NCBI GenBank assembly: GCA_026261815.1
Contig: JAMPIT010000884.1
Span: forward strand, 17,196,210-17,260,209
DNA from: Monarcha castaneiventris obscurior
Lineage: Eukaryota > Chordata > Aves > Passeriformes > Monarchidae
Reading direction: 5' to 3'
Length of the DNA stretch: 64,000 bases
Of this stretch, positions 47,301 to 59,679 are shown piece after piece. Under the pieces are notes generated by a model. It was not told where the DNA came from and made no database searches. It was given only the letters and a program-made list of their open reading frames with translations. How positions within the stretch are numbered: the stretch's first letter is position 1; each line of letters begins with the position of its first letter. The position numbers and the translations under genes are program-made.

Positions 47301-49127
47301 TGTATGTGTAGCCCAGTCTAGCAGTTCTGTGGTGCTCATAAGCTCTGATCTCTTGGGAGGTTTCTTCCATCCCTGTTGCACCTGCACAATAATCTCCCCC
47401 CTGGTCAGCCGACCCCGTGTGCTCTCTGCATCCAGGGGGGAGCTGGGCAGAGGTGGTGCCTGTCCTGGGATGGCTTTCAAGAAGGAGGAATACTCACTGT
47501 GCTTCTTTCACTAACATGGACCTTTTTTTGTGCTTTACCATTTGCCTCACACTCCTGCAGTGGGATTACTACCAGTATTAGAAGCAAATGAAAGGAAGTG
47601 AATTTGTGAGGAACTGGACACGTTTCTAGCAGTGAGATTGTTATGAGTCAAGGTGGAATTCGCGGAATAAAAATCTGGAAATGGAAAAAAAAAATAATCT
47701 TGAGCTCCTGCCAAAGGAGAGCTCGTTCCAGACAAGCTACCTGATCTGACCTGCCTCGCAGGTGTGAAAACCTTCATTGACCCACCCCCACATTCCCTAC
47801 CTGCCCCTGCAAACACCAAAGGAAAGCACCGCCTTATTCCCAGCCGCTGCCCTCGTGGGAAGCAGCCAGTTTCCTTGAGGCGTAAAGCTCATGACCTGAG
47901 AAGCTGTGGCACTCCACAAAAGGAAATATAGGCTAAACTTCTGAAACATTTTCTAATGCTGACGTCTTTCAAATGATGGAATTGTCTCCCCAGGGACACG
48001 TGGATGCTCCACTCCTTGAGTCAGAGAGGCAGGATGGGACAATGCAGAGGGAGACGTATTGTTGGGAACCTCGCTGCCCCTGTACCAGGGAGAGACAGCG
48101 AGGGGGGAGAGGAATTACATGACTTGAATCATTTCCAGCTCTAATTGCTATGATTTTGCAGTAGTTTTCCCAGCCCCAAGTATAACATTAACCATCAAAG
48201 CACGATTTCACTCACGGTCAATTAAACCAGGATTCATCTGGCTTGACATCACCAAGAAAAATCCATCCTGGACACCCCACTGAGAAAAGATAGGAGCCAG
48301 ACAGGGGCTGGTCACTGGTCATCCTGGGGGATAGGCAGAAGCTGCTGCCTTTAGAGGTGGACATCTCCAGGTGGACACCTCCACCAAAGTATTCCCTTCG
48401 CTTCTGCCAGCACAGGACACAAAAGGAACGCAGCAACTGTAAGATGTGCAAACACCTTTCCTCACCTCAGTGATGCTCTCATAGGGTCCCTGGGCCTGAT
48501 GTCCCCATCTGGACGGTCCTGCTGGCTGGGGGGCTGCTCTGGAGGTCAGATGGAGACAGCCTGCAGTGCCGGGTGACCTCCTCACGTCCAGTGGCCACAC
48601 GTAACCCTCTGTCCAGTTTGTTCTTGCCCTCCTGCTCCTCCAGCACGCAGATCTGGGAAGCCCATCCAGGGCCCACAAGGGATCAGTGTCTGGAGCTGCC
48701 TTCCTGAAGGCCGAGGTCCGCAGGGAGGAGGGCAGGCCAGGGAATGGCTCTCCCACAGCCCATCTCTCACGGCTGCAGCTCTGCTCCTTGCCACTCCTTG
48801 CCACTCCGTGCTCTTCCTCCACAGGCCCGGTGCAAAGGCGTGAGCCAAGCCATCCACTGGGTTTGGAACACCAAGAGATGCAGTGACCAGAAGCCCTGGT
48901 GAAGACACCGGGGTTTGGAGGAGGCAGCAGTAACCGGGCTGAGCCGGCGGCTGCGGCGGGGTGAAGCCCCGGCTCCACGTAAGTTGGTAGCAAGGCTGGG
49001 GAGAGCACGGGGAGTTCAGGCCTGCTCAATTAGCCCTTTAATCATTAGACAGGCACTCCCAACAGCGGGTTCTGTCCGCTGGGCGGGTTAAAATGTAACT
49101 GCCCCCCTCGGCGGCCCCGCTGGAGCC
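44346..49127. other. Intergenic or intronic DNA right of the orphan CpG island
   Basis: No recognisable exon or transposon. A minus-strand frame of 236 codons (48319-49029) has no known motif and sits in GC-rich DNA. Around 49020-49050 there is a short homeobox-site cluster (CAATTAGCC, TTTAATCATTAGAC). If the CpG island drives a plus-strand RNA, this stretch would be its first intron. Confidence 0.45.
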
Positions 49128-49132
49128 CGGGC

Positions 49133-49444
49133 TCCAGGGACCGGCACCGGCCTCCCTCTGAGGGCCGCCAGGGACCGGGGCGGCACCGGCCTCCCTCTGA
49201 GGGCCGCCAGGGACCGGGGCAGCACCAGCCTCCCTCTGAGGGCCGCCAGGGACCGGGGCGGCACCGGCCTCCCTCTGAGGGCCGCCAGGGACCGGGGCAG
49301 CACCGGCCTCCCTCTGAGGGCCGCCAGGGACCCGGGCAGCACCGGCCTCCCTCTGAGGGCCGTCAGGGACCGGGGCGGCACCGGCCTCCCTCTGAGGGCC
49401 GCCAGGGACCGGGGCGGCACCGGCCTCTCTCTGAGGGCCGCCAG
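49133..49444. repeat. 39-bp minisatellite, 8 copies
   Basis: Eight copies of a 39-bp unit (core CCTCCCTCTGAGGGCCGCC, recurring at 49150, 49189, 49228, 49267, 49306, 49345, 49384, 49423) with few substitutions. The unit is a multiple of three, so the minus strand encodes an apparent 13-residue repeat (GPQREAGAAPVPG). This sits in an open frame of 165 codons (49038-49535). Each core carries an internal palindrome CCTCTGAGG. Low divergence suggests recent expansion or gene conversion. Confidence 0.97.
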
Positions 49445-49479
49445 CCCTCACTGCTGTGGGCAGGGACAGTCCGACCGCG

Positions 49480-49741
49480 GGCTCCTGTGGGAGAGCTGCT
49501 GCGGGAGAGCTCCTGTGGCAGAGCTGCTGTGGCATAGTTCCTGCGGGAGAGCTGCTGCGGGAGAGCTCCTGTGGCAGAGCTGCTGTGGCAAAGTTCCTGC
49601 GGGAGAGCTGCTGCGGGAGAGCTCCTGTGGCAGAGCTGCTGTGGCAAAGTTCCTGCGGGAGAGCCGCTGCGGGAGAGCTCCTGTGGGAAAGCTGCTGCGG
49701 GAGAGCTCCTGTGGGAAAGCTGCTGCGGGAGAGCTGCTCTG
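49480..49741. repeat. 14-bp minisatellite with 56-bp higher-order unit
   Basis: About 18-19 tandem 14-mers of the type GAGAGCTGCTGCGG, GAGAGCTCCTGTGG, CAGAGCTGCTGTGG and CATAGTTCCTGCGG. These four variants form a 56-bp higher-order unit repeated about three times. The array then breaks down into two-variant alternation near its right end. It lies only about 35 bp from the unrelated 39-bp array. Confidence 0.95.
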
Positions 49742-50725
49742 CACCCCATGGCGGCCTGTGGATGGACTAGGACCCTGCCAGGTTCTGTTCCATGGAGCTG
49801 GGAGAGCTCCCCCGTTCCTCCCTCCTATGAACAGGTAAGCATCACCGGTCCCACGGCACTGCCGGGGAAGGGGGGCAGGAGATGGCCCAGGGTCCGAGCC
49901 CTGTGCCCGGCACATAGTGACCACAGCTGTGTGCCTTGGGGAGGCGCAGGGCCACGGCCACAGCCAGACACTGAGGGGATCTGCCCCTCCACTCCCCTCC
50001 TCTCCCACCGAGTCCCTTGGTCTCTTCCACTTGGCTTAAACCCCGAGGTGAAGAGTTGTACATCCTTTCCAAAATTGTTCGGCATGAATTATGACAGCTC
50101 TGGATATTCCTATTGTCCATTCCAATGGCCGACCCCGTTCTAAAGTCTTGGTTCCTGGCCTCCCCGTCTTCCTGTGGTAATGAGCTCCGCAGGGTAATTA
50201 AACACGGGCTGTGCTGGCACTCAGTGATGGGTTTCAGCAGGGCCACAGCATGTGGGTGTGCAGAGAGGTGACACCGCACTCCTGCCTGCTGCCACCCCAG
50301 GGCACAGCCAGAGCTGGGCTCTCACCAAGGGCTCCCCTCAATGCCTGGCTGCCAGGGAATGGCAAAACCCAAACCCCTCCGCCCCAGTCAGAAGGAGATG
50401 GTTGCCCTGCCAGCCCTCTCCCTCCAGATTAGTGGAGTGGTGCTGAAGTCCCACAAATCTGGCAAGAAGATGTCTCCCAACAGCTGAGCATCCACAGGTG
50501 GTTTTGGGGGAAGTGCACACAAGGCTCTAGCTGGGATCTGTCAGGGACAGATGAGCCCCAGCATCTCCTTCTCCGGTGGCCTGTGGCTGCTCAGGGGTGT
50601 GGGGGTGGGAGGGGATGTGTCCCTCTGTGCTGTGCTGCTTCTCACTGCAGCAGAGCCCCTTCCCAGGGAGGATTTACCTCATACCATTAGATGGGTCCTA
50701 ATTTATTAATGTAATCTCTTATTGT
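49742..50725. other. Intergenic DNA, no gene recognised
   Basis: Single-copy, GC-moderate sequence. Nothing is recognised in this stretch of about 1 kb. Confidence 0.5.
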
Positions 50726-50917
50726 CCTTCCTTCCTTCCTTCCTTCCTTCCTTCCTTCCTTCCTTCCTTCCTTCCTTCCTTCCTTCCTTCCTTCCTTCCT
50801 TCCTTCCTTCCTTCCTTCCTTCCTTCCTTCCTTCCTTCCTTCCTTCCTTCCTTCCTTCCTTCCTTCCTTCCTTCCTTCCTTCCTTCCTTCCTTCCTTCCT
50901 TCCTTCCTTCCCTCCCT
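50726..50917. repeat. Pure (TTCC)n / (GGAA)n microsatellite, about 46 units
   Basis: Around 185 bp of perfect TTCC tetranucleotide repeats, with a CCCTCCC variation only at the right end. Long uninterrupted tracts like this are highly length-variable. Open frames through it (Pro-Ser-Phe-Leu or Lys-Glu-Gly-Arg repeats) are artefacts. Confidence 0.99.
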
Positions 50918-53900
50918 TTGTGTTTTCTTTCTTCGCTTGCTCAAACATTCCTTCATAATTTCTTCCTTTGAAAGGTAGACAGGCCTCTGGCTGGATCTAG
51001 CAGGGATGAGGTGAAAGGGGATTATTCTGATAATCACTGGGATTTATACCCCACAGCAACTTCAGCTGAAGGAGGAAACAAACACAATTCAGACGTTACC
51101 TCCAGCTTTCCCATGCAATATGGAGATGCTTGGGGTCATGCCAGGGGAGAGAGGCAGAGGATGGGCCAAGAGGGCCCAGCTTCCTCTCCCCTGCCAGGCC
51201 CCACGGGCCCCGCTGCAGGTGGGCACGGAGGGCAGAACCCCATAAACCCCAGGCGGGAGGTGAGAGCCGCTCCCTGGGCTTGCTCGGTGCCTCTCTGCGT
51301 CACTGCTGGCTGGGGCACTCCCGGCTGCGGGGCCAGCCTGACGCCCTGACGGCCCTGGGGACACCCCGGTGACGCTGCTGGGGAGGGTGGCACGTTCCCT
51401 GTGGCCTGGCAGGTGGGAGGGAAGGAAATGAAATGTGCTGAGACACCAAGCCAGGAGGGTGCGACCAGTGCCACCAGTGCCACCCTGCCACCAGGGAGCT
51501 GAGGCTGCGGGCAGAGGCTGGATGGGGTTGGGAACATCGCTGTGCAGAGCAGGACAGTGGGACAGAGGTGTTTGGACTGCAGGGCTGCAGGGGGAGGATC
51601 GGGCAGCAGGCAGGGAGATGATGTATCTGCCATAATGTATGTCTGCTGGGCATGTGATTGCTGGTGCTGCCCTGGGAGGGCTGTCACACAGCCCGGGGAC
51701 AGGCACTATTTACAGCCAGGGAAGCCACAGCACATTTCCTGGTTTTATTTCTGGGTCCCACAAATCCCAGGGATGAACTGGAGAGTGTCAGCGAGTCTGC
51801 AGCTCCTGGCTGTGCTGCTCTCACGTCCTTCTGCAAACCAACCTGGTGACAATAAAGCCTTTGTATGAAAACCACCGTGTTTTGTGGGCTCCAAAGTGCC
51901 CTTTGATGACAAATGCCTTTGCTTAATAGTCTCACCTTCACAGTGAGAGCTGAAGGGAACACAAATACAATCCCTGGACACTGTGGCTTCTAAAAAAACA
52001 AATATATATATAGCATGGGTAATATATGGGCTTACACAAACACCAGCACCAAGTAGGCAGAGATGGAAACTGGAACAGCCAAAGCACCAGGACAGTCACG
52101 AGATGCAGAGAAGGAAGAAACCACATGGCAATAGATGGTTTTCTTCTAAGGCACTCAGATGTTGTGCTGAACACGGCCTTGGGGCTCAGCCACCAGACAA
52201 AGGGCTGTGCATGGCTCCTGATGCTCCCATGGCACAAGCAGCCCTTGGCACAATTCAAGGGCTTGTTCATGGAAAAAGTCTGTGTGTGTGTGTGTGTGTG
52301 GATGTATTTACCCATGCAAGAAACTAAAGAGGTAGAAACCAACGAGCTCTAGCTCAGAATCCTGTCATGTCCTCTTGCAAAGGTAAAATTAAAGAGCTCA
52401 GAGTTCCCCCATGTAATTTAAGTGCAATTGTGTATGCGTTCTGTATTTTCTGTGGTTGACATCCTTAAGTGATGACTCTGAATTTTCAGCTTGAGACACG
52501 GATTTTCCAGGGTGTGCAGAGCACCTACCTGCTAACACCACTTGTGGCATCTGAAATTACACCGAATCACTAAATGCTTCATCACATCCTGTGACTGGAA
52601 TTATACACACCTGCAAAAAACCACAGAAAAACTCCCCAAAAAACCCAAAGCAAAAAAAAACCCAAACCCAAAAAAGCCCACAAAAATGGAAGACACCATG
52701 ATTCATGCCCCAAAACATATTTGCTCATGCACTTAAGATCTTGTTTTTCACTCTGGGAGGAGTTTTTTTGTGGATTTGATTCTTGTTTCTGAGCCTTTAC
52801 TGTTCACTGAAGATACATTTTTCTTTTATTTCCCTCCAGCAATGAGAGCTGGAGTTCTTTTTTTTGTTTTTTATTTGGTAAATGCAGATGAGGACCCCCT
52901 TTCCATCACAGGGCTTCAGGGGCTGCGTTTGGAAGAGCCAAATGTCATGGAAGATTGTAACCTTATGTTTTGACACCCTTCAAGATAGGGCTTGTATATA
53001 ATCCCTTTTATAGCAGCATGAATAACGTCGGGCCCAGAGATCTGTGGAGAGCAAACAAACTTTTGTGAGGTTCAGTGGGCCCCGATCTGCCTCTTGTGGA
53101 CCTGAATGAGGAGGTAAAATTGGGTTTTAGGGGTGACCACATCATCATTCACTGTCTGTGAGTTACAGGAACCTTCCCAAGCACATGGCACCGAAACCCC
53201 CAGGCATCAGTGCTCCGTTTAGAGGCCTGAACTCCAGCTGGTACGTGCTGACAGAGCAGGGGGAGCTGGCCTTTGACACATCTTTGGCTGATTTGCTCTG
53301 TGTATTTTCTTGTATTTCCTCAGCTCTTCCTTGTTGGGAAGGTGTTAGTAGCTCATAGAGTTGGTGCTGCGGTGAGGGTGTGCTTCAGGACACCCGGGCA
53401 GCCCAGACCAGGTCAGGTTTGGCTCCCAGCTGGGCATGAAGTGGTGGCTGTCACTGACTCTTGACACATTCCCAGATGATCCTGACACCCTCTCTGCACA
53501 GTGCCAGGCTGCAACTCACCCCACAGCAACAACCCCAGGCCTCCGTCGTGCCTGAGCTTGCCGAGATACCATCTGGAGATTGCACACCCAGAGATGAGCA
53601 CAAGCGACAGCGCTGTGCTGAACAAGGCCTCTCAGCAGAAAAACAAACCCAGGGAAAGCTGGCGTCACCCTCTCCAACCCTGTCACTGCTGAGCCGTAAG
53701 CAGACGCAGAGGAAAGCTCTGGCTCAGCGTTAGGCTGGGTCACTTTGCTGCACGGACCCAGGACTGGTTTCCCAATGAAGTCATGCTCCAGTCTGTCACT
53801 CACTCCAAGGAAGCCTCTGGGTCATCCGTGGTGATATTTGTCTGCAGCTCTAAGGTGGCTTTGATCTGCTCTCCTGACAGATGAGCATAAACAATTGTGT

Positions 53901-54957
53901 TACCGCTCCTGCTGTCAGGAGTCATCACTTCGTTAACAAATGGGGAAATTGGAGCCTTCACCTAAGGGTGAGGAGCAGCCTTTCACTGGCGCCTTGAACT
54001 CCTTGTGCCTGGCTTGGGCTGTGGGGGGAGACTGCAAGGGCTGCCATTGCACTGGGTGCACCACATCTCCAACTTCCACCATCTGGCAAAGTGCTTGTTC
54101 CTGCAGCTCAGTGTGAGCCAGCAGCTGCTGCCTGTCCCTGGCACACCAGGCTCATGGGCTGGGTGAGCAGCCAAACCCTCCTCAGCTCCATGAGGAACCA
54201 CGGGTTACAAAGATCAATCCCTCCCTGCCACACCAGGAATGGCTGTGGACATGGATTCCTAATGGAAGATGTGAACTTGCATTACGCTTTGCAGACAAAT
54301 CCCAGTGTTGTCATTTCCTCTGGGTTCCTCCAGGGTCTAGTGAGGGATCTGTTTTGGATGCAAGGTGTCATGTTGCTGCCAAACTAACAGGAGAGGACCC
54401 TTCAGAGGGCACTGGTGGGAAGCACAGTCTGTGGTGTGCAGTATCACTGCAGGGATGGAGGATTTTGAATGCACAAGGGGAAAAAGTTTCTTTTATTGTC
54501 TTTCTTTTATCTGTCTTCCAGACAGTGCTTCACATTTCTCATATCACTGGGGCAGGAAAAAGAGGCACCTTACAGTATTGTACTAGAACTGGTCACAAAG
54601 GAGTTTGCAGGAGACAGCAACTTAGCTCCCACCATCTCCTCCTGAAGGAACAGCAGCACCATGTTCTCTGGGGTGGCAGTTCTTGTGTTTGCCATGCCTG
54701 CCAGATATCTGAAGGCTGTCCAAAGTAGACAGCAAACCCCTCGTGTGCAACCGCTTTGGATTCAAAAATAAAGATAACAGAAGTGGGTGCTGCTTTCTGA
54801 GACACACAGAGAGTCGCCAGCTCTGAAAAATTGGGTGCTACTGCCTGAAAGCATTTTGTAACTGTGTTGTCTGAGGAGACAGTGAGAGAGCCACGGAGTC
54901 ACTGCTGCTGAACAGATTGCTGCGAGTGAGCCGGGCCTGGGCACTGGCAGGAAGCCC
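50918..54957. other. Intergenic DNA with a possible plus-strand transcript end
   Basis: No recognisable coding exon. It contains a short (TG)n run at about 52282-52301 and an A/C-rich low-complexity stretch at 52613-52690. A good poly(A) signal at 51850 is listed separately. Confidence 0.45.
51850..51890 (+). terminator. Candidate poly(A) site of a plus-strand transcript
   Basis: AATAAA at 51850-51855, then TTTGTATGAAAACCACC (likely cleavage near 51870) and a GU-rich element GTGTTTTGTGGG at 51877-51888. Hexamer plus properly spaced GU-rich block is the same arrangement as at FBXL14. It is the nearest such site to the right of the orphan CpG island. Confidence 0.4.
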
Positions 54958-55002
54958 TAGCCCCTGCTCCCAGCCCCTGCTCCCAGCCCCTGCTCCTAGC
55001 CC
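54958..55002. repeat. 15-bp tandem repeat, 3 copies
   Basis: Three units of AGCCCCTGCTCCC-type sequence, with one substitution in the last (CTCCTAG). Confidence 0.9.
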
Positions 55003-58000
55003 CACACTAATCTAAGTCAAGGATGGCAGCTGACACTGTGGCTTCCAGCTACCATTGTCCTCTCCAGCCTTGCTGAGCAGCAGAAGGACCTTGCCACGGT
55101 CATACATCATCCTCACTGGAGATTCTTGCTTTTCCATACAAAACCCTCCTCTTATGCAGACAATTGAGATCCCAGTGTGAATTCCCATTCATCCTGGTTC
55201 ACTTTACATCTCTGGAGCCCCCAGAGTCTGTAGAGACACGAGTATTCACTGGTTGTGCCCCGTGCAGTAAAGAGGCATCTTGGGAGCAGAGCCAAGCTCT
55301 GCACGAACCTGTTAAGAGCTTGGTCACTACTTCAGCTGCGTTCTGCTAAAAATGCTTAAACAAAACAATGAAAAGAAAAAGGGAAAAGAGGACATCCTGT
55401 ACAAGCATCATTCTGGTGGATTTATACGTATGAGAGTAGCTCCCCAAATAAACTCATTTGTAGAGTCAAAATTGTAGAGAAGGCGTCACTCAGGCGTCAG
55501 ATCAGGTGAGAGCAGCACTGCAGACACTCAGTCGTGGTGCTGTGCTACAGCTGAACCTCCCTGCCTTTGGTGGGTGCCATGAGCCTGTGGAACTTCCCTG
55601 GCTGCTCCTGCTGCTGAGCCCCAGCTCTCTCTGAAAACCACCTTCACAGTCGCCACTCGGATTGGGAAAACATACCCGAATCCAAAATATGCTACTTTAG
55701 GAAGGATATCAGCAAAAGTGGCAACAGTTCAAAATACCCCTAGAAGGTGCTTTCTCAAACTTCAATGACTACCACCGCCACCATACTCATAGTAATTATT
55801 AATGCTAAATTAATTAAATCATAGATGAATGGCATGAACTGCTGATTGAAGTCATGTGGGAACTATAAGAATGAGATGCTGAAATCAAACTTTCTTCCTT
55901 CTGCACTTTGCATGCAATCTTTACATCCCCCGTGCATGTATTGCACATCCTCCAGTCACTGAGTCTCTGACACTGCATTTTGGAGCTCTTTGCAACTGCA
56001 AAGAGTCTGCAAACTACAAGTGTCTGCAAACATGTGCCCCTTCTGTGATGTGTCAGTCAGTTCAGCTGTCAGGTAGTCTCGAATATTTCATATGGGACTT
56101 TGTGAAAGGCTTGTGCTGCTGCCAGGAATGACCAGGCTGGGAAAGTCAATGTGCTTTGCAGACAATAAGGAAGAACATTGCTACCTCCATTTAATGTCAA
56201 ACTCCAAGTATCTCCATGTCTTTGAATTCCTGACAAGCCTCAGGCAGTCTACGGTGTCTGATCACAGTTAATGTTCAGTTCTGTGGCTGAAGAAATAGAA
56301 CTCCTCTTTGCTAGGTGAAGAGTTGGATTATCAAACCCACCAGGAATAACTGGGGGCAATTACAGGTCAGCGATGTGGGCATGGGGAAGTGCTGGAATGC
56401 CCAGGGAGCAACAGCACAAACAGGAACAGCCCTCCTGATGTCTAAGCTACCACTAGCATGAGGGACAATTTAAAGAACCAAGTAATGAGAGGCTTGTGGC
56501 ACGTAACTGGTGGTCTTGGATGGCAGCAGTGGTAGGGTTTGTGCAGTTACCAATTTGAAGAAATCAACTCATCCTGCACAGTTAATGAAGGAAGCATCTG
56601 GCAAAAAAATAGTTACAAAAACACCTCACTGAAAATTGCATCACGGACATATTAGGCATGAAGTCATGTAGATTTTCTAATTTCCAGACCTTTGCCATTG
56701 CAAACCCGGTATTCCTGAAGCATGGTTTCCGGGGGGCAGCTCTGTGTATCTAAATATGCTCCCAGAGTTGGGCACAGACACATGTATGCATACGTGCACT
56801 TCAGTGCGCTGGGCTACAAGATGATGCACGGCTTCCAGCTAAAACCAGCTTCTGGGCATTATGTAAGAAAGGTTAAGAGCGTTCATATACATTCCAAGGC
56901 TTGTGGTTCCCCAAAATGGTGTGCCCTTACAGAAAATGAAGGGTTTACTCAAGCCTGACAAAAATCCTTCTAGGATGGGTTTTGAGCTACAGCAGCCACC
57001 CATCCTTTTTAGCAATACATAAAGAAGCCAAACGTTTTTTTTAACTTGTCACAAGATTTGTGTCCACAGACATCCTTGGAGCTGAATTCCCACTGAAGTA
57101 AGCGACAACTTCACACAAATGGGCTGCAGTACCTGGGCCTAAATATTTAACTTCTTAGTCAATCTTCTAGAACAGTTTTAATGTTTGCAATTGTAAACTC
57201 TGGGAAAAGCTACTGCTCATGTACTTAAAACCAGATGGACTTAAAGCCCACACCCAGAGAATCACTTGCTGAAACCCCACAGCTACACCCAAGCTGGTCC
57301 CAGCTGTTCCACTTAGATTTTGTAACACATCACCAGGATATTCCAAAATAAGGTCTACCAACACAAGGTGTATGGCTCTGCTTGCTTGATATGCAAAAAA
57401 GTTGTTTGCACCTAATTTTATTATATATCCACCTAGAAAACATTTCGTTTCCCAGGTCATACACCCTACTTAGGTTTGAGGGTTTTTAAAGACATTAAAG
57501 AAAGAGGACTTTGGCTATTTGCCTGAGATTTCTAAACATCCTGAAGCCCAGTGAGAAGAGCTACTTGATATCTCAAAATCCTTGTCTAAAGGTCACTAGT
57601 CATACACAGATCATTGGCACAGGCAATTGGCTTTAATTACTGTTTTGGGGTAATCTTTGGGCTGGCTGTTGCACCCCTACAGCTTCAATCCACATAAGCA
57701 GAAAGCATCTGCAGCACGAGCGCAGCAGATCCTGTCAGAAATAGGAGATCCTAGATATGTAGCTTCTCCCAGTGGATTGCAGATGTGGTTTTCAGCAGTT
57801 TCCCCGACTGGTGTGATTTAGAAAAGCAGGTTTTCCCAAGCCATCCTGGCCAGAGCACTGCAGAAGGCCCATGTTTAATCAGGAGCCTGGGCAACACAGA
57901 GGCTGTGCACACCCCTGTGAACCTATCTGCGAAGGAAAATGTTTCAAATCTGCGTGTGCTTGATCCCAGGGCCGACCATTTACTGTTTCCACTGCTGCCT

Positions 58001-59673
58001 TGCCTGTTCAGTGTCACAGTAGCTGCAGTCAACACAGACAATTCTGTTCAGATGCCTCGTGTTTTACTGCACAATGCATAAAATGTAACCTGATAACGCA
58101 CAAAAGGCATTTGGCATCTTCTCTTTTCAGCACGAACAGTGTTATTGTTATGGGCCATCCAAAACATGAGTCAGCCTGCGGGGACACGGCCCTGCAGCTC
58201 ACCCAGCAGCAGAGCCAGCGTGGGCTGCAGAGCTCAGCTCTGCTCTCCCTGCAGATGTGCTGCTCTCCCTGCAGATGTGCTGTCCTGCTGGTGCTGGCTC
58301 CCACTCCTGCCCTTTCTCTACCCCTCTTCTTTAGAAAGGACAAGTCCTTCAGAAGTGGTGTTTGTGCCACTATCAGACTGATGGGTACCTTGTTGTACAG
58401 TAATTGGTTAAATTTATGTGGCATGTGGTTTCATTCAGCTGATCTGGACTGTGCTGCAAAAGCCAGGCACACCCTGGCCTGACAGGAGTCACGAATCCCC
58501 TTCTCAGCCAAAGACGCTCGAGCGAACATAAACCAGACTGGGAACCAAGAGGCCGATGGACTCTTCCTTTCAAAGCCCTCGAGACCCTTAATCCCCATGC
58601 ATCCTTTTTCCACACGCTGCTTCACATGCCTGATTGAAGCCCAAGTGATTGAAATCCAATTAGCAAAGGGAAGGGAATGTCCAGGCACTGAGATCAGGAT
58701 GCCTGTTCCTGTTACACATGTAGTCACTTGTGCTGAAACAACAAGTCAGGATCTTAAGAGCCCCCTGAAATGATAAATCGAGGAAAAGCAGAAGGCACAA
58801 GGCCAGCAAGAAAGCCCAGAGAAAAACTGGCTGTACAGATAGACCAAAGGAGAAAGAAATTGGTTAGAAAGTGTCCCAGCTTGGGGAGGTCTGTGCTGTC
58901 AGGGCTTCAGGACAGCTGCGGAGAATCTGGTGGAGTGTGTTTAGCATGGACATTGTTCTACCAGTGGGACCCAGTGTTGCAATGCTATTCTCTTTAGAAC
59001 AGTCAAAAACACCAGAAAAATGAGATTTTTATAGTGACATTACTCAGGCAATTTCCCATGTCATCAAAACGCGTCTGGAGACTGGACACTGGGTAGAGCC
59101 CATTTCCTCCAGCGCTGCAGGGAGCACAGCTCATCCTATGTGGCAGAGCTGTGACTCCTCTGCTCCCACGGGACAGGACCCACAGCCAGGTTTCACCAGG
59201 ATCACGCTCAGTGGGACACTGCTGTCCCTTGCTGGCCTTTCCACAGCACATTGCTGTGGAAGATGTGATCCCTGACTCAACACGGGATGCACATCTGGAG
59301 TTCAGTCACTCATCAGCAACGTTTAAGTCACACTGACTTGGAAAACAGGCAGGAGAGACAAAGGGAACAGCTGACTGTAATGGCAGCTGTTTTATCTCCA
59401 CTCACCTGGCCTGTGAGGTTTGGGGGTATCTGGGACCCCCCTGTGATTGCCAGTGCCTCACCCTCACCTTGCAGGCAGCCCCAGCTGTGTCCATGAGCGC
59501 TGCCAGGCGTGTGCTGCAGCCAAAGCCCCCAGCAGCGCTGTCCCACTGGTGCAGGTGGACAACAACTGGCACCCCAAGCCTGGTCTCAGGGAACAGCCCT
59601 GCAGCCACTGAGCCCTCCTACCTGCCCTCCCATCCTGGGCACGCAGGAGAGGGCACCAAGCAACGCACACCGA
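55003..59673. other. Intergenic DNA, no gene recognised
   Basis: Single-copy DNA, AT-richer at 55.3-57.7 kb. It contains an exact 20-bp tandem duplication at 58241-58280. Open frames (up to 160 codons, 58000-58482) show no recognisable motif. AATAAA at 59674-59679 (+) has a weak downstream element. Confidence 0.45.
58241..58280. repeat. 20-bp exact tandem duplication with acceptor-like core
   Basis: TGCTCTCCCTGCAGATGTGC occurs twice in tandem without mismatch. Each copy contains a pyrimidine tract followed by CAG, so each looks like a 3' splice site. Confidence 0.9.
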
Positions 59674-59679
59674 AATAAA

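Noticed and set aside
48319..49029. 236-codon minus-strand frame
   Set aside because: GC-moderate sequence with overlapping alternative frames and no motif. Not convincing as a gene.
49363..50143. Cys/Gly/Arg/Ala- and Ser/Ala/Gln-rich repeat frames on both strands (104-190 codons)
   Set aside because: Translations of the 14-bp minisatellite; open in several phases, with no unique flanking protein sequence of note.
50687..51037. Lys-Glu-Gly-Arg and Pro-Ser-Phe-Leu repeat proteins
   Set aside because: Pure translation of the TTCC/GGAA microsatellite.
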